From Citrobacter rodentium NBRC 105723 = DSM 16636 (GTDB lineage: Bacteria; Pseudomonadota; Gammaproteobacteria; Enterobacterales; Enterobacteriaceae), in contig NZ_CP082833.1 in NCBI RefSeq assembly GCF_021278985.1, forward strand, positions 1,178,001 through 1,242,000: a DNA stretch of 64,000 bases, in the 5' to 3' direction. Made by a program: the position numbers and the translations under genes. Below the pieces are notes generated by a model. The model was not told the DNA's origin, did not search any database, and saw only the letters and a list, made by a program, of their open reading frames with translations. This document shows, piece by piece, positions 42,466-51,124 of this stretch (position 1 is its first letter; each line of letters begins with the position of its first letter).

Positions 42466-42958
42466 TTTTTGCAGGCGGCATAGCGGGAGTATTGACTTCC
42501 GTCATTTTTACTTCTGTTAACGCAGGAGTCATAGCCTGTCCTTGTGGATCCTCTGACGTGTTTATAGCCACTTCCTGCGTAACGGTTGTCTTAACGCTTT
42601 CTTGCTGTTCAATAGCAAAAAATTTATTCAAATTGCTAAAATAGAAGATGATCCTTTCACGTATTTTTTCTGCTCGATCGTAAAGTATGGGGTTCAGGGA
42701 AATAGATCCGCAAAGGATATCGGCAGTGACCAGTTCAATGGCGCTACGCCACTGTTCGTCCTGTGGTTTAAGACCTGTACCGACAGATTCAGGAGTGAGC
42801 AGTATTTCTAATTCGGCTAATAAGTCACGATAGTAAGAACATTGTTGTGCAATAAGTTCATCCCGGTTATCTAAAACAGGTGTTGCGGAAATATAGCCAC
42901 AATTGATATCGGCAGCACATAAGTTTACTACAAGTCTTTCTTTTAAAATTAAGTCCAT
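42410..42958 (-). CDS. Unknown protein in Tad signalling cassette (182 aa)
   Basis: I do not recognise this protein. Residues 1-120 hold two similar halves: AADINCGYISATPVLDNRDEL and TADILCGSISLNPILYDRAEK, each followed by a helical stretch, so it looks like an internal duplication. The tail (about 125-182) is Pro/Thr/Lys-rich and ends in a strongly basic run (KPVRKKNKRKKK). No signal peptide or membrane helix is seen. It follows the third roadblock gene by 11 nt and overlaps the tadV frame. It may be an adaptor between the cytoplasmic GTPase module and another partner (inference). Confidence 0.75.
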   Translation of the reverse strand: MDLILKERLVVNLCAADINCGYISATPVLDNRDELIAQQCSYYRDLLAELEILLTPESVGTGLKPQDEQWRSAIELVTADILCGSISLNPILYDRAEKIRERIIFYFSNLNKFFAIEQQESVKTTVTQEVAINTSEDPQGQAMTPALTEVKMTEVNTPAMPPAKSGKGTSKPVRKKNKRKKK

Positions 42959-42969
42959 AAGTTATACCT

Positions 42970-43425
42970 TTACTTATTTATAGCAGTCGCATTACAAATT
43001 TCAGATATCTCAGATGATAGTTGACGTATTAGCCAGAATTGTTGACCTAAAGGTTCCTCAGCCGAAGTGACTAAGGTAAGGACCAGTTCAGCTTTAATAT
43101 TCTGGACGACAAAGATAAGAATATTGCTTTTTTCGCCTTCTAGGGTAAGCAAACGTTGCGCACCAGAGCGGATTTCTTTAAACATGGCAACGCCAATGGA
43201 TAGAAGTGAGCTGGTCATCGCAGCAAGACGTCGCATACTTGCCCGATCCTGCTCTTCCAGTACTGCAGCAACCTCAAAACCGTCTACAGTTGCCAACAGC
43301 ATATTCGTTAATCCTGGATGTTCTTTCGCGAATTTTTCAAGAACGCGCTGTATTTCAACAGCCTGTTCAGCTGTGAGCCCGGAAAGATTATTGATTATCC
43401 ATGCTTCAGATGATGCCATAATCAT
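42970..43425 (-). CDS. Roadblock/LC7-domain protein, GTPase partner
   Basis: This 151-residue protein fits the roadblock/LC7 fold: an N-terminal helix (LTAEQAVEIQRVLEKFAK), then a strand NMLLATVDGFEVAAVL, a long helix RASMRRLAAMTSSLLSIG and C-terminal strands LIFVVQNIKAELVLTLVT. Such proteins (MglB, conservon CvnB) act as GTPase-activating or scaffold partners of small Ras-like GTPases. Its ATG overlaps the GTPase stop (ATGA), strong support for a working pair. Cytoplasmic; no membrane segment. Confidence 0.82.
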   Translation of the reverse strand: MIMASSEAWIINNLSGLTAEQAVEIQRVLEKFAKEHPGLTNMLLATVDGFEVAAVLEEQDRASMRRLAAMTSSLLSIGVAMFKEIRSGAQRLLTLEGEKSNILIFVVQNIKAELVLTLVTSAEEPLGQQFWLIRQLSSEISEICNATAINK

Positions 43426-43982
43426 ATTGCCCCTTGATGATTAATAATAGACCTCTCAAGTTGACGCGACATTATTCGCAGCAACAGCAGTACACTTGTC
43501 GGATTACGTGCATCAACAGTGATGACAGAGAGCGAGAGACCCATATCCCGTAATAGTTGTTCATAACTATTTTTATCCGGGTAAGGGGCTATGTCTGTTT
43601 TGACAATTCCTACTATGGCGACTGAATTTCCTTTGTCAAACAGAGGTTGAAATGTATTCAGATAGCTTCTGATTTCACCCAACGGGTCGGGGCGACTATT
43701 ATCCGCTAAAAAGATTATCCCGACAGTGCCTTTACCTAAAATATCCCACATAAAGGAGAAACGCTCCTGACCAGGGGTGCCATAGAGACGTAATATATTG
43801 TCCTGACCAAGAAGCGTGACTTCTCCATAATCTAACCCTACCGTTGTGACTTCTTTGTTATAGTTAGCCCGATCAGAGTTAGTTACATCAGTGGTAACCG
43901 TGCTGATCTCACTAACGCTGGTAATGGCCGTCGTCTTTCCTGAGCCACTACATCCGACAAACATAACTTTAAAGTCTCTCAT
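43422..43982 (-). CDS. MglA/conservon-like small Ras-type GTPase
   Basis: This 186-residue small GTPase has the P-loop GCSGSGKTT (residues 10-18), a switch-I region TTVGLDYGE (46-54), switch-II GTPGQERFSFMW (68-79) and a G4-like VKTD (127-130). The GTPGQER form, without the usual Asp, is typical of the bacterial COG2229-type GTPases found with roadblock proteins in actinobacterial conservons and related to MglA. It overlaps by 4 nt both the small gene before it and the roadblock gene after it. A cytoplasmic switch governing the Tad machine is the likeliest role (inference). Confidence 0.88.
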   Translation of the reverse strand: MRDFKVMFVGCSGSGKTTAITSVSEISTVTTDVTNSDRANYNKEVTTVGLDYGEVTLLGQDNILRLYGTPGQERFSFMWDILGKGTVGIIFLADNSRPDPLGEIRSYLNTFQPLFDKGNSVAIVGIVKTDIAPYPDKNSYEQLLRDMGLSLSVITVDARNPTSVLLLLRIMSRQLERSIINHQGAI

Positions 43983-44221
43983 TTTCGGGTAGATCCTTTA
44001 TATAATTGTCTGAATAGCGAAGAGAAAATACCAGGCTTTCTCTTCCCCTTTGAATTAACAGATACTGCATTGGTATGCTCACGCAACGAGATATCTCCTG
44101 CAGCATCGTCATATAAAGGTCTCTCAGACGATACGCTTAAAGCATGATCATAAGCGTCAGGCACTGATATGGCGGGCGGCTCTGGATACAACGCCACGTC
44201 CGGTATCTCTTCCTGCGCCAC
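43979..44221 (-). CDS. Small unknown protein before the GTPase (80 aa)
   Basis: I do not recognise this 80-residue protein. The first half is acidic and Pro/Ser-rich (EEIPDVALYPEPPAISVPDA); the last 25 residues are strongly basic with an amphipathic stretch IFSSLFRQLYKG. It overlaps the GTPase start by ATGA, so it is very probably a real gene. A short linker or membrane-surface anchor for the GTPase is possible, but this is only inference. Confidence 0.65.
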   Translation of the reverse strand: MAQEEIPDVALYPEPPAISVPDAYDHALSVSSERPLYDDAAGDISLREHTNAVSVNSKGKRKPGIFSSLFRQLYKGSTRK

Positions 44222-44281
44222 TGAGGCTGTGAACTGAGGCAGCCTGTCAGGGCTGCCTCCGGTCTCAGATTCCGTAAGCGT

Positions 44282-44644
44282 TCATATACTGTTGATAGTC
44301 GTTTCGAAATCATGTGCTTTACGGCGCGCTAAAGCCAGGTTAGCGCGTTTAGAATCAAGCACCAGATAAATAAAAGCCCCCTCAACCGCTTGTACCGGAC
44401 GAATAATGTGATACTGCTTACCTAAGGTAATCAGTATGTCGTCAATACGATCGTTGAGAGCCAGTAACTTCATTGTTTTCATTTTGGCACGCAGAACATC
44501 GGTATTGCCCGCAGCAGCGATTTCAATGTCCACACCTGAACCACAGGAGGCTAAAATCATTCCATTATTACTATCGACGACGGCGGCACACAGGGATCCA
44601 TCCACATCCAGTAACGTTTGAATTTCTTCGCTTAAATTAGCCAT
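44282..44644 (-). CDS. Roadblock/LC7-like protein, paralogue B
   Basis: This 120-residue protein is a close paralogue of the next upstream gene (44693-45055); start MANL, the block GNTDVLRAKMKT, the block DDILITLGKQYHIIRP and the end (ARRKAHDFETTI) align without gaps. The predicted strand/helix order (AAVVDSNNGMILAS, long helix, ITLGKQYHIIRPV, FIYLVLD) fits a roadblock/LC7 fold. Cytoplasmic, no membrane helix. The tandem pair could form a heterodimer. Confidence 0.75.
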   Translation of the reverse strand: MANLSEEIQTLLDVDGSLCAAVVDSNNGMILASCGSGVDIEIAAAGNTDVLRAKMKTMKLLALNDRIDDILITLGKQYHIIRPVQAVEGAFIYLVLDSKRANLALARRKAHDFETTINSI

Positions 44645-44692
44645 GTTATTTATTACTCCTTATGTTGTGTTGTTAAGAAAAATATAAAATTT

Positions 44693-45055
44693 TCAGAGCG
44701 ATTCTATCGTTGCATCGAAATCATTGACTTTACGTCTTGCAAGGGCAAGGTTGGCATTTTTGGTATCCAGAACTAAATAGATAAATGCCCCGTCAACAGA
44801 CTGCAGGGGTCTGATAATATGATATTGTTTACCCAGCGTAATTAAGATGTCATCAATCTTATCGTTAAGTTTTAACAGATCGATGGTTTTCATCTTTGCA
44901 CGCACAACATCAGTATTTCCGGCTGCGGCGATCTCAATATCAATTCCCGCCCCGGCATTGGCCATAACCATGCCATTTTTACTGTCTACCACTGCGGCAC
45001 ATAAAGCGCCCTCAATATCTAAAAGCTCTGCAATTTTGTCATCTAAATTTGCCAT
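44693..45055 (-). CDS. Roadblock/LC7-like protein, paralogue A
   Basis: This 120-residue protein (MANLDDKIAELLDIEGALCA) is the first of the tandem roadblock-like pair. It shares most positions with paralogue B, with conserved GxDIEIAAAGNTDV and LDDILITLGKQYHIIRP-like blocks. Residue changes are mainly at surface-like positions, indicating that both copies are kept functional. It follows an unknown 152-residue gene by 42 nt and has an AGGAG-type ribosome site. Confidence 0.75.
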   Translation of the reverse strand: MANLDDKIAELLDIEGALCAAVVDSKNGMVMANAGAGIDIEIAAAGNTDVVRAKMKTIDLLKLNDKIDDILITLGKQYHIIRPLQSVDGAFIYLVLDTKNANLALARRKVNDFDATIESL

Positions 45056-45097
45056 CTGGAACTCCTCGTTATAAACATAAAAAATCGTTAATTATTA

Positions 45098-45556
45098 CTA
45101 TGAGACGTGTAGCTCATGTAATACATCAACAACACTGGAAAGTAGTTGGTTATCAATAGACAGGCCGCTGACATGCACATGGAGAACCTGTGTCCATGGG
45201 GCTGTCCCTGGTGTATAGCAATTCACTATCACATGGACTTCAGAATTTAGGCAGGCCTCCTCATCAACAGAAGATTGAATAATATACTTATCGCCAATTT
45301 TAAAAGGTTTGGTCCCAGGACTGACGGTCTCTGTCAACACGATGGGAGCGAAAACTTTAAGTAACGAAGCGTCAATGAGCGATTTGTTCGCGTTGAGAAC
45401 CGTAACAGGTAGAGCGAGTGTTTCATCAAGCGAACCATCAAAATTTATCTCAGGCTTAGAGGAATACGCTTTAATCATGCCATCTGCGCCTACTGCGATA
45501 AACTGGGTTTCTTCCGGTGCCTTAACTAAAACGCCTCTGTATTCGTAAATTATCAT
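45098..45556 (-). CDS. Unknown protein in Tad signalling cassette (152 aa)
   Basis: I do not recognise this 152-residue protein. It is predicted mainly beta-stranded (MIIYEYRGVLVKAPEETQFI, VHVIVNCYTPG, VLHVHVSGLSI), with no signal peptide or membrane helix, so likely cytoplasmic. It lies between tadD and the roadblock pair, 23 nt after tadD, and has codon use like its neighbours. It is probably part of the GTPase module. Confidence 0.68.
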   Translation of the reverse strand: MIIYEYRGVLVKAPEETQFIAVGADGMIKAYSSKPEINFDGSLDETLALPVTVLNANKSLIDASLLKVFAPIVLTETVSPGTKPFKIGDKYIIQSSVDEEACLNSEVHVIVNCYTPGTAPWTQVLHVHVSGLSIDNQLLSSVVDVLHELHVS

Positions 45557-45579
45557 ATACTAACCTACATTAAGAGTGA

Positions 45580-46884
45580 TTATAGAAAATCAAAGACAAG
45601 ACGTTCATGTACACTGTCGGGTAGTCTGAATATTTTGACTTTAATACTCCTGTTAAATGCAATAGTCATAATAAGAGAATTCAGTTCACTTTTTTCAATA
45701 TTGATACTTTTAATATCCCGATGCCGTATGCCGATGTGCTTGTAAATAGATGAAATTTTGTTCTTAAATTCATCATCGAATGCAATATTAGTCAGAACAA
45801 CCTGGAAAGTTGAACTTGTATTCTCTTTCATTGGCCAGTAATCAATTTTTTCGCGTGATACCAGCGTTAAACGTGAATATCCGGCATGAGTACCAAAACG
45901 TACGCTGTCGACTTTATTCAGTGTTCCGGCCTTATGTTCACTTGCTGTCAGCACAGGTTGTTTATTATCCTGTACAAGCAAAGCTGACGCTTTTTTATTA
46001 TCGACATATTGACTGTTGGCAACCTGGGGCTTCTCTTCAGAGGCCGATGCCTTTGTTGGTTGCGGTTTCATCGGCGTGAGTGCGCTGATTTTTTTATCCG
46101 TATCCGGACCTTTTATCTGTTTCTCATTCTGAATATCGGTAACAGCGATCGGTTTAACATTAGCTATGGTCGTCATTAGCTCTGTAATTAAAACTTCAGG
46201 ATGATCGTCCAGACCGTTTGTCAGGATAACATTACTGGCTTCTTCATATTTTTTCATTTTCACCAGCACAAAGGCCAGGTTATGTAAAATAGACTTTGTT
46301 GTATGACCCCGGGTATACAGCGGCATCAGATAGTTATAAGCCTGTTCATAATTTTCTTGTAAAATCATCAACATCGCCAAGTTATTCATAACCTGCTCTT
46401 CCGGAACAAAGAGCTCACGCGCATGACTAAATGATTGATAAGCCGCATCAAGTTCGCCATTTCGTGCCTGAAGGATGCCAAGAATATTATAAGCCTCGCC
46501 ATTTTTTGCATTTAAAGAGAGGGCTGACAGTAACGCCTTTCTCGCGAGAGTATCTTTGCCCATCGCCATTAAATTTTTGCCTTGCAGAAGATAGACTTTA
46601 TCATCCGGGCTTTTTTCCAGCAGCGGCGCAAGATAGTGTAACGAAGAGTCAAAATCATTCACCAGATTATAATATTCTGCCAGTTTAAATCTGACTACCG
46701 GATCTTCTTTTCGGCTCAATTTCTCGCGATAAAGCTTTAACAGTCCCTGGTAATTATTTACCTTAGTGAATATATATTCTTGCTGCTGTTCATCTATCTC
46801 TTTACCACTATAGGAATGTGCTGCACAGCCGCTAATAATGGAAGTAATAATAGTAATAGTTAAAAAGATTATTGGCCTGACCAT
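45580..46884 (-). CDS. tadD: TadD-like TPR lipoprotein with extra C-terminal domain
   Basis: I choose the ATG at 46884 (MVRPIIFLTITIITSIISGC), a lipoprotein signal with lipobox ISGC; the frame is open 21 codons further into tadC. Residues about 40-240 form TPR repeats (for example NGEAYNILGILQARNGELDA), as in TadD, the outer-membrane pilotin-like lipoprotein for the secretin. After a low-complexity linker (about 250-325) comes a beta-rich domain beginning VRFGTHAGYSRLTLV and ending HERLVFDFL, resembling an AMIN-type peptidoglycan-binding domain. Usual TadD proteins are shorter and lack this end. Confidence 0.82.
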   Translation of the reverse strand: MVRPIIFLTITIITSIISGCAAHSYSGKEIDEQQQEYIFTKVNNYQGLLKLYREKLSRKEDPVVRFKLAEYYNLVNDFDSSLHYLAPLLEKSPDDKVYLLQGKNLMAMGKDTLARKALLSALSLNAKNGEAYNILGILQARNGELDAAYQSFSHARELFVPEEQVMNNLAMLMILQENYEQAYNYLMPLYTRGHTTKSILHNLAFVLVKMKKYEEASNVILTNGLDDHPEVLITELMTTIANVKPIAVTDIQNEKQIKGPDTDKKISALTPMKPQPTKASASEEKPQVANSQYVDNKKASALLVQDNKQPVLTASEHKAGTLNKVDSVRFGTHAGYSRLTLVSREKIDYWPMKENTSSTFQVVLTNIAFDDEFKNKISSIYKHIGIRHRDIKSINIEKSELNSLIMTIAFNRSIKVKIFRLPDSVHERLVFDFL

Positions 46885-47720
46885 AATGCGACAATCCTTA
46901 TCACGCCGGGACCGGCGACAAGCACTAAAATGGGAAACATAATACATATAATCATCGGCAGCGACATTTTTGCAGCAAGACTGGAAATCTTTTCATCAAT
47001 CGCCAAAAGCTGCATCTCGCGAATTTCCCTGGATAAATCCAGCAGCAAAAGATAGATGGAAGAACCAAACTTAATGCTCTGCTGTAAGGTCGATGCCAGC
47101 ATACGTATCTCCTGGCTCGGAACTTCGTTATACAAGAGGTCGAGAGCTTCAGACATACCGCTGACCTCCATTTTCATAATTGTTCGCGCCAGCAGGACAG
47201 AGATATCGGGATTAATTGTTTCTGTATTTTCGGCAAGATAGCGAATTGTATTTTCAATTGTCATACCAGACTGAACGCAGATCGCCATTATATCGATGAT
47301 ATAAGGCAGATCGTTACAAATTCTCCTTACGCGGGAATCTATGATCATTTTTTTAATTTTTCCGGGCAGTAAAATAACCAGTAAGAGTGAAACCAGTAAC
47401 ACACATGCCATAACGGTGGCGGAGAGTGTTAAAATATCAAACTTTTCGAGCAACTGAAGTACAATAGCGATAAAGATAACCACAGCAGCTTTCAATGCAA
47501 TATTCTTATCGAGCATTGAGGCAATCACGATCCCTTTACCGTTTCTGCGCAGTAATTTTTCAGTTGATGTTTCTCCGGCAATGATATCTTCGGTTTCCGG
47601 TACAGGCTGTTCGGCGATATTAATCCTTTCTCTAAATGCTTTTATTCTTTTTCTCTGATAAAGGAAACTGCTAATACCTGCGGTTCCTGTGAACAGGAGT
47701 AGTAACATATAATAACTCAT
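46869..47720 (-). CDS. tadC: TadC, inner-membrane platform protein (T2SSF)
   Basis: TadC is one of two polytopic platform proteins of the Tad machine. It has 283 residues, with an N-terminal helix, two helices near 70-115, the T2SSF cytoplasmic domain (SGMTIENTIRYLAEN to FGSSIYLLLLDLSREIREMQ) and a C-terminal helix. It starts 8 nt after tadB and overlaps tadD. Confidence 0.92.
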   Translation of the reverse strand: MSYYMLLLLFTGTAGISSFLYQRKRIKAFRERINIAEQPVPETEDIIAGETSTEKLLRRNGKGIVIASMLDKNIALKAAVVIFIAIVLQLLEKFDILTLSATVMACVLLVSLLLVILLPGKIKKMIIDSRVRRICNDLPYIIDIMAICVQSGMTIENTIRYLAENTETINPDISVLLARTIMKMEVSGMSEALDLLYNEVPSQEIRMLASTLQQSIKFGSSIYLLLLDLSREIREMQLLAIDEKISSLAAKMSLPMIICIMFPILVLVAGPGVIRIVALWSGQ

Positions 47721-47728
47721 CGCATTAC

Positions 47729-48631
47729 CTATATTTTATTTATCATTGTCCAGACCCAGAACAACCCTAGTAATTCGCTTGCGATACAATAATAAAGGAG
47801 CATTTGCCCGGTGGGATCATGCAGAAGAACATCAAAGTTTTCCGGACTTAAAAATTTCAGAAAGAAAAAGAAACCAACAGGTATTACCATCAGTATTTTT
47901 ATTGACGCCCGAGGCTCTGCCGTTTTCGCCAATTTTTGCCGATCCATTAATCGGGCATTAGAAATAAGTTTTGCCAGATGACTTACAATCTCTTTGACTT
48001 CGCCACCGCCACGCATATTGATTAATACGGCAATGACAAAGAAGAAATATTCACGATAGAACAGGCGTTCGTAAGAATCCATAAAAACACTTTCAACATC
48101 CTCCCCGATTTCCAGGCGTTGCGAAATTATGGTGAACTCCTCGCCGACAATGCCACTCACTTTCTGGCCGCTCTGCTCGATCCCATGGAGCAATGAGTTG
48201 CCAGCGCCCACCGCGCCGCCAATAATATTTAACGCCTCAGCAAATCCCGTTTCGAAAGCCTGTCTTGCCAGCTTCTTACTCTGAAGATAGATGGTATAGA
48301 CTGTAATAAATAATATAGCCGGTAATACAACCATATAAGGAAACTGGAAGAATTGCTGATTCACAAAGGCTCCCGCCACCAGGGCAATTAAGACGATAAT
48401 CAGATGCCTGATGGTGGTTGCCTGGTCTTTCCCCTTCAGATGCCGATAGAACTCTTTCCAGAGATCGGCAAGCGCCCGGCCATAGGTATAGCCTGTGAGT
48501 TTGTCGCTAATCCGGGTATGCTCTTCAGCGGTGAGAAGATCAAGATTAGTTATTCTTTTACCTCTTTGGTAAAAAATTATGGTATGGATGAATCCAACAA
48601 TCGCCAATGACAGATAAAAGAGTACAATCAT
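47729..48631 (-). CDS. tadB: TadB, inner-membrane platform protein (T2SSF)
   Basis: TadB pairs with TadC to form the platform on which the TadA ATPase acts. The 300-residue protein has membrane helices at the N-terminus and near 80-115, the T2SSF domain with GAVGAGNSLLHGIEQSG and NMRGGGEVKEIVSHLA, and two C-terminal helices. Its start shares one base with the tadA stop. Confidence 0.92.
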   Translation of the reverse strand: MIVLFYLSLAIVGFIHTIIFYQRGKRITNLDLLTAEEHTRISDKLTGYTYGRALADLWKEFYRHLKGKDQATTIRHLIIVLIALVAGAFVNQQFFQFPYMVVLPAILFITVYTIYLQSKKLARQAFETGFAEALNIIGGAVGAGNSLLHGIEQSGQKVSGIVGEEFTIISQRLEIGEDVESVFMDSYERLFYREYFFFVIAVLINMRGGGEVKEIVSHLAKLISNARLMDRQKLAKTAEPRASIKILMVIPVGFFFFLKFLSPENFDVLLHDPTGQMLLYYCIASELLGLFWVWTMINKI

Positions 48632-49923
48632 TATGATTTCCCAAATAATTGCTTGAGTGGCTCAATCAGGCCATGAAATACGGCATTACGATAGACCGCT
48701 GAGCGTTGTAATAATCCAAAGGAATTGAAATTCCCTTTAATCCGATCGTTTTCATCACGCTCCGCGACGGCGGTAAAGGTAAATATGTCCTGGAGGATAA
48801 TATTCTCGCCTTCCATACCCATGACTTCCGTAATATTGATGACCTTTCTTGAGCCATCGGGCAGGCGTGTTACCTGGAGGATAAGGTTTACCGCAGAGGC
48901 GATGTTACGGCGAATCGCAATCAGCGGCAGACCAACGCTGGACATCATCACCATACTCTCCAGACGAGCCAGCGCGTCGCGCGGTGAGTTGGCGTGCAGC
49001 GTTGACATTGAGCCATCGTGACCGGTGTTCATCGCCTGGAGCATTTCAAACGCTTCTTCACCACGACATTCACCAACGATAATCCGGTCAGGGCGCATAC
49101 GTAATGCGTTGACAACCAGGTTACGCATGGACACAACGCCGCGGTTCTCCGAACCGGCCATCCTCGTCTCAAGGCGTACAATATGCGGCTGAAGCAGACG
49201 TAACTCGGCGGCATCTTCTAAAGTTAATACCCGCTCATCATCAGAGATGTATTGTGATAACGCGTTCAGCAGCGTTGTTTTACCCGACCCCGTTCCGCCT
49301 GAAACAATAATATTGACCCGGCTACGTGCAGCAATCACCAGGAAATTGGCCATAGCTTCATTGATACTGCCATATTCGATTAGGTCGTTTAGCGTTTTTT
49401 TCCCTTTGCCAAATTTACGAATGGAAATTGACGTACCGTCAAGGGCTATCGGCGAGATAACGACATTTAAACGACTTCCGTCTGGCATTCGGGCGTCGAC
49501 AAGCGGTTGCGAATCATCAACACGCCGGCCTACCTTTGAGACGAGACGCCTGGCAATTTCCGTTAATTGTTCATTATTGATAAATTTTTTATTAACGCGC
49601 TCCAGTCGCCCTCCTCGCTCAACAAAGATATGGTCAGGGCCATTGACTAAAATATCGCTAATTGAGTCATCATCCATTAACTCCCGTAACGGACCATAGC
49701 CAGTGATTTCATCAACAATGCTTTCGGTTAGCTGCGCTGAGGCGCTGTTCGAGAGATACCATTTTGAACTGTTGACGACTTTCTGGATGTTGTCAGAGAT
49801 CTCTTTAATGAGTAAATCACGATCGTTTCTTAAGTCGTTTAATTTTTCGATATCAAGGTTTTTTAATACTTGCTCACGAATTAAAAGCATTGATGATGAT
49901 TTGTCTCTGTCCATAATTACCAC
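48631..49923 (-). CDS. tadA: TadA (CpaF), pilus assembly ATPase
   Basis: TadA is the GspE/VirB11-type hexameric ATPase driving Tad pilus extension (and, in Caulobacter, retraction). It has 430 residues: Walker [10 protein letters not shown] at 209-217, Asp box [10 protein letters not shown] at 234-243, Walker [13 protein letters not shown] at 281-292 and His box [13 protein letters not shown] at 300-312. The N-terminal domain includes [15 protein letters not shown] second Met at position 4 could be the start. Confidence 0.95.
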   Translation of the reverse strand: MVIMDRDKSSSMLLIREQVLKNLDIEKLNDLRNDRDLLIKEISDNIQKVVNSSKWYLSNSASAQLTESIVDEITGYGPLRELMDDDSISDILVNGPDHIFVERGGRLERVNKKFINNEQLTEIARRLVSKVGRRVDDSQPLVDARMPDGSRLNVVISPIALDGTSISIRKFGKGKKTLNDLIEYGSINEAMANFLVIAARSRVNIIVSGGTGSGKTTLLNALSQYISDDERVLTLEDAAELRLLQPHIVRLETRMAGSENRGVVSMRNLVVNALRMRPDRIIVGECRGEEAFEMLQAMNTGHDGSMSTLHANSPRDALARLESMVMMSSVGLPLIAIRRNIASAVNLILQVTRLPDGSRKVINITEVMGMEGENIILQDIFTFTAVAERDENDRIKGNFNSFGLLQRSAVYRNAVFHGLIEPLKQLFGKS

Positions 49924-49967
49924 TTTTCTATTATCCAGAAAGCCCGTTTATCCCCGGTGTTGACGCA

Positions 49968-51101
49968 CTATTTTTTTAATTTTTTTAAAAGAGATGCAAA
50001 ACCATTCACTTTTGCTCCTTTCGGCGCAATGGCAATAGTTTTCTTTCCCAACAGTCTGGCGGCAAATGATGATAACTGTTTGTCAACCATTCCTTTTTTA
50101 GTTGGCTGAGCGGTATATATAACATCCACTTTTTGTCCAAGATACTCTTCAATATCTTCTGGCGTTAATTTATTTTTAGATGCCATCGGAAATTCATTCA
50201 GACAAATAAACAGCCGCGAGTATACGGCATCGTTGCCTGCTAAAGCGCGTCGGCGAATATTTTCAATAAGCTCCCTGGCGACACGTAACGTCGATAGCTC
50301 ATGAGTAATCACCAGTATAAAGGTATGGGTGCGGCTAAGCACATAATCGAGGCGCTCCTGACTACAGCTGTAGACTGGATTATCGATAAAAATTATATTG
50401 AATTGATTAAATTCATCATCGTCAAAATTCCATGCGTTCTCCCTGGTTTCCATCCTGACGCTGATGTTTTTATCTAACGGCAATATCGAACCGTCCCTCG
50501 GTATCGCTTTTCCCAGTAGCAGGTCAAGGTCCAGGCTTCCCGCGGCTCCCTGCACCATCAGCAGGGGTATCGAACATTGCGCCCCCACGGCCTGTAGCAG
50601 ATCATAGCTGAACGAAGAAGCACCGCTTCCTCCTTTACATCCCAGCACGCTATAGATCATTGAACCACGCGAAAACGTGTTGCCAGTTGGTTCGAATATG
50701 CGGGCTGGTAATTCTGCTAACTGACTCGCCAGATGTAAATAATGCATTCCCTGTTTGCTGATTTCATGAGAAAACATAATCGAGTCGTTATCGCCAACAA
50801 GTATGCAACGCGTGTTAACAGGGGCGACAGCATCAACGGTCTGCTTAAGTTGCATGACATCAACGCAATCAGCAATATCTGCAATGATCACGTCAGGGTG
50901 CTGCATAATGGCAATGCTCTCACTATCCAGAATACTTTCGACAATATTATCAACGTTGTTGTCAATATTATTCATCGTCAGGATACTATTGATCTCTTCC
51001 AGTACCATTGTCCGTGGTGAAATGATAACAATATTATATCCTGCTTCAGAGCTATCTCTGGCTTCTTCGCTTAAGTCGATTTTATTACTAAAAAGCTTCA
51101 T
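49968..51101 (-). CDS. tadZ: TadZ (CpaE), pilus-localising ATPase
   Basis: TadZ is a ParA/MinD-superfamily protein that places the Tad machine, often at a pole. The 377-residue protein has an N-terminal receiver-like domain (about 20-130) and a deviant Walker motif GCKGGSGASSFSYDLL near residue 153. Asp in FIDNPVYS near 235 replaces a Walker B. Since TadZ sets pilus location in other bacteria, its presence alongside an MglA-like GTPase is interesting. It lies 44 nt before tadA. Confidence 0.9.
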   Translation of the reverse strand: MKLFSNKIDLSEEARDSSEAGYNIVIISPRTMVLEEINSILTMNNIDNNVDNIVESILDSESIAIMQHPDVIIADIADCVDVMQLKQTVDAVAPVNTRCILVGDNDSIMFSHEISKQGMHYLHLASQLAELPARIFEPTGNTFSRGSMIYSVLGCKGGSGASSFSYDLLQAVGAQCSIPLLMVQGAAGSLDLDLLLGKAIPRDGSILPLDKNISVRMETRENAWNFDDDEFNQFNIIFIDNPVYSCSQERLDYVLSRTHTFILVITHELSTLRVARELIENIRRRALAGNDAVYSRLFICLNEFPMASKNKLTPEDIEEYLGQKVDVIYTAQPTKKGMVDKQLSSFAARLLGKKTIAIAPKGAKVNGFASLLKKLKK

Positions 51102-51124
51102 TTGCAGATCCTTTGACGATACCG

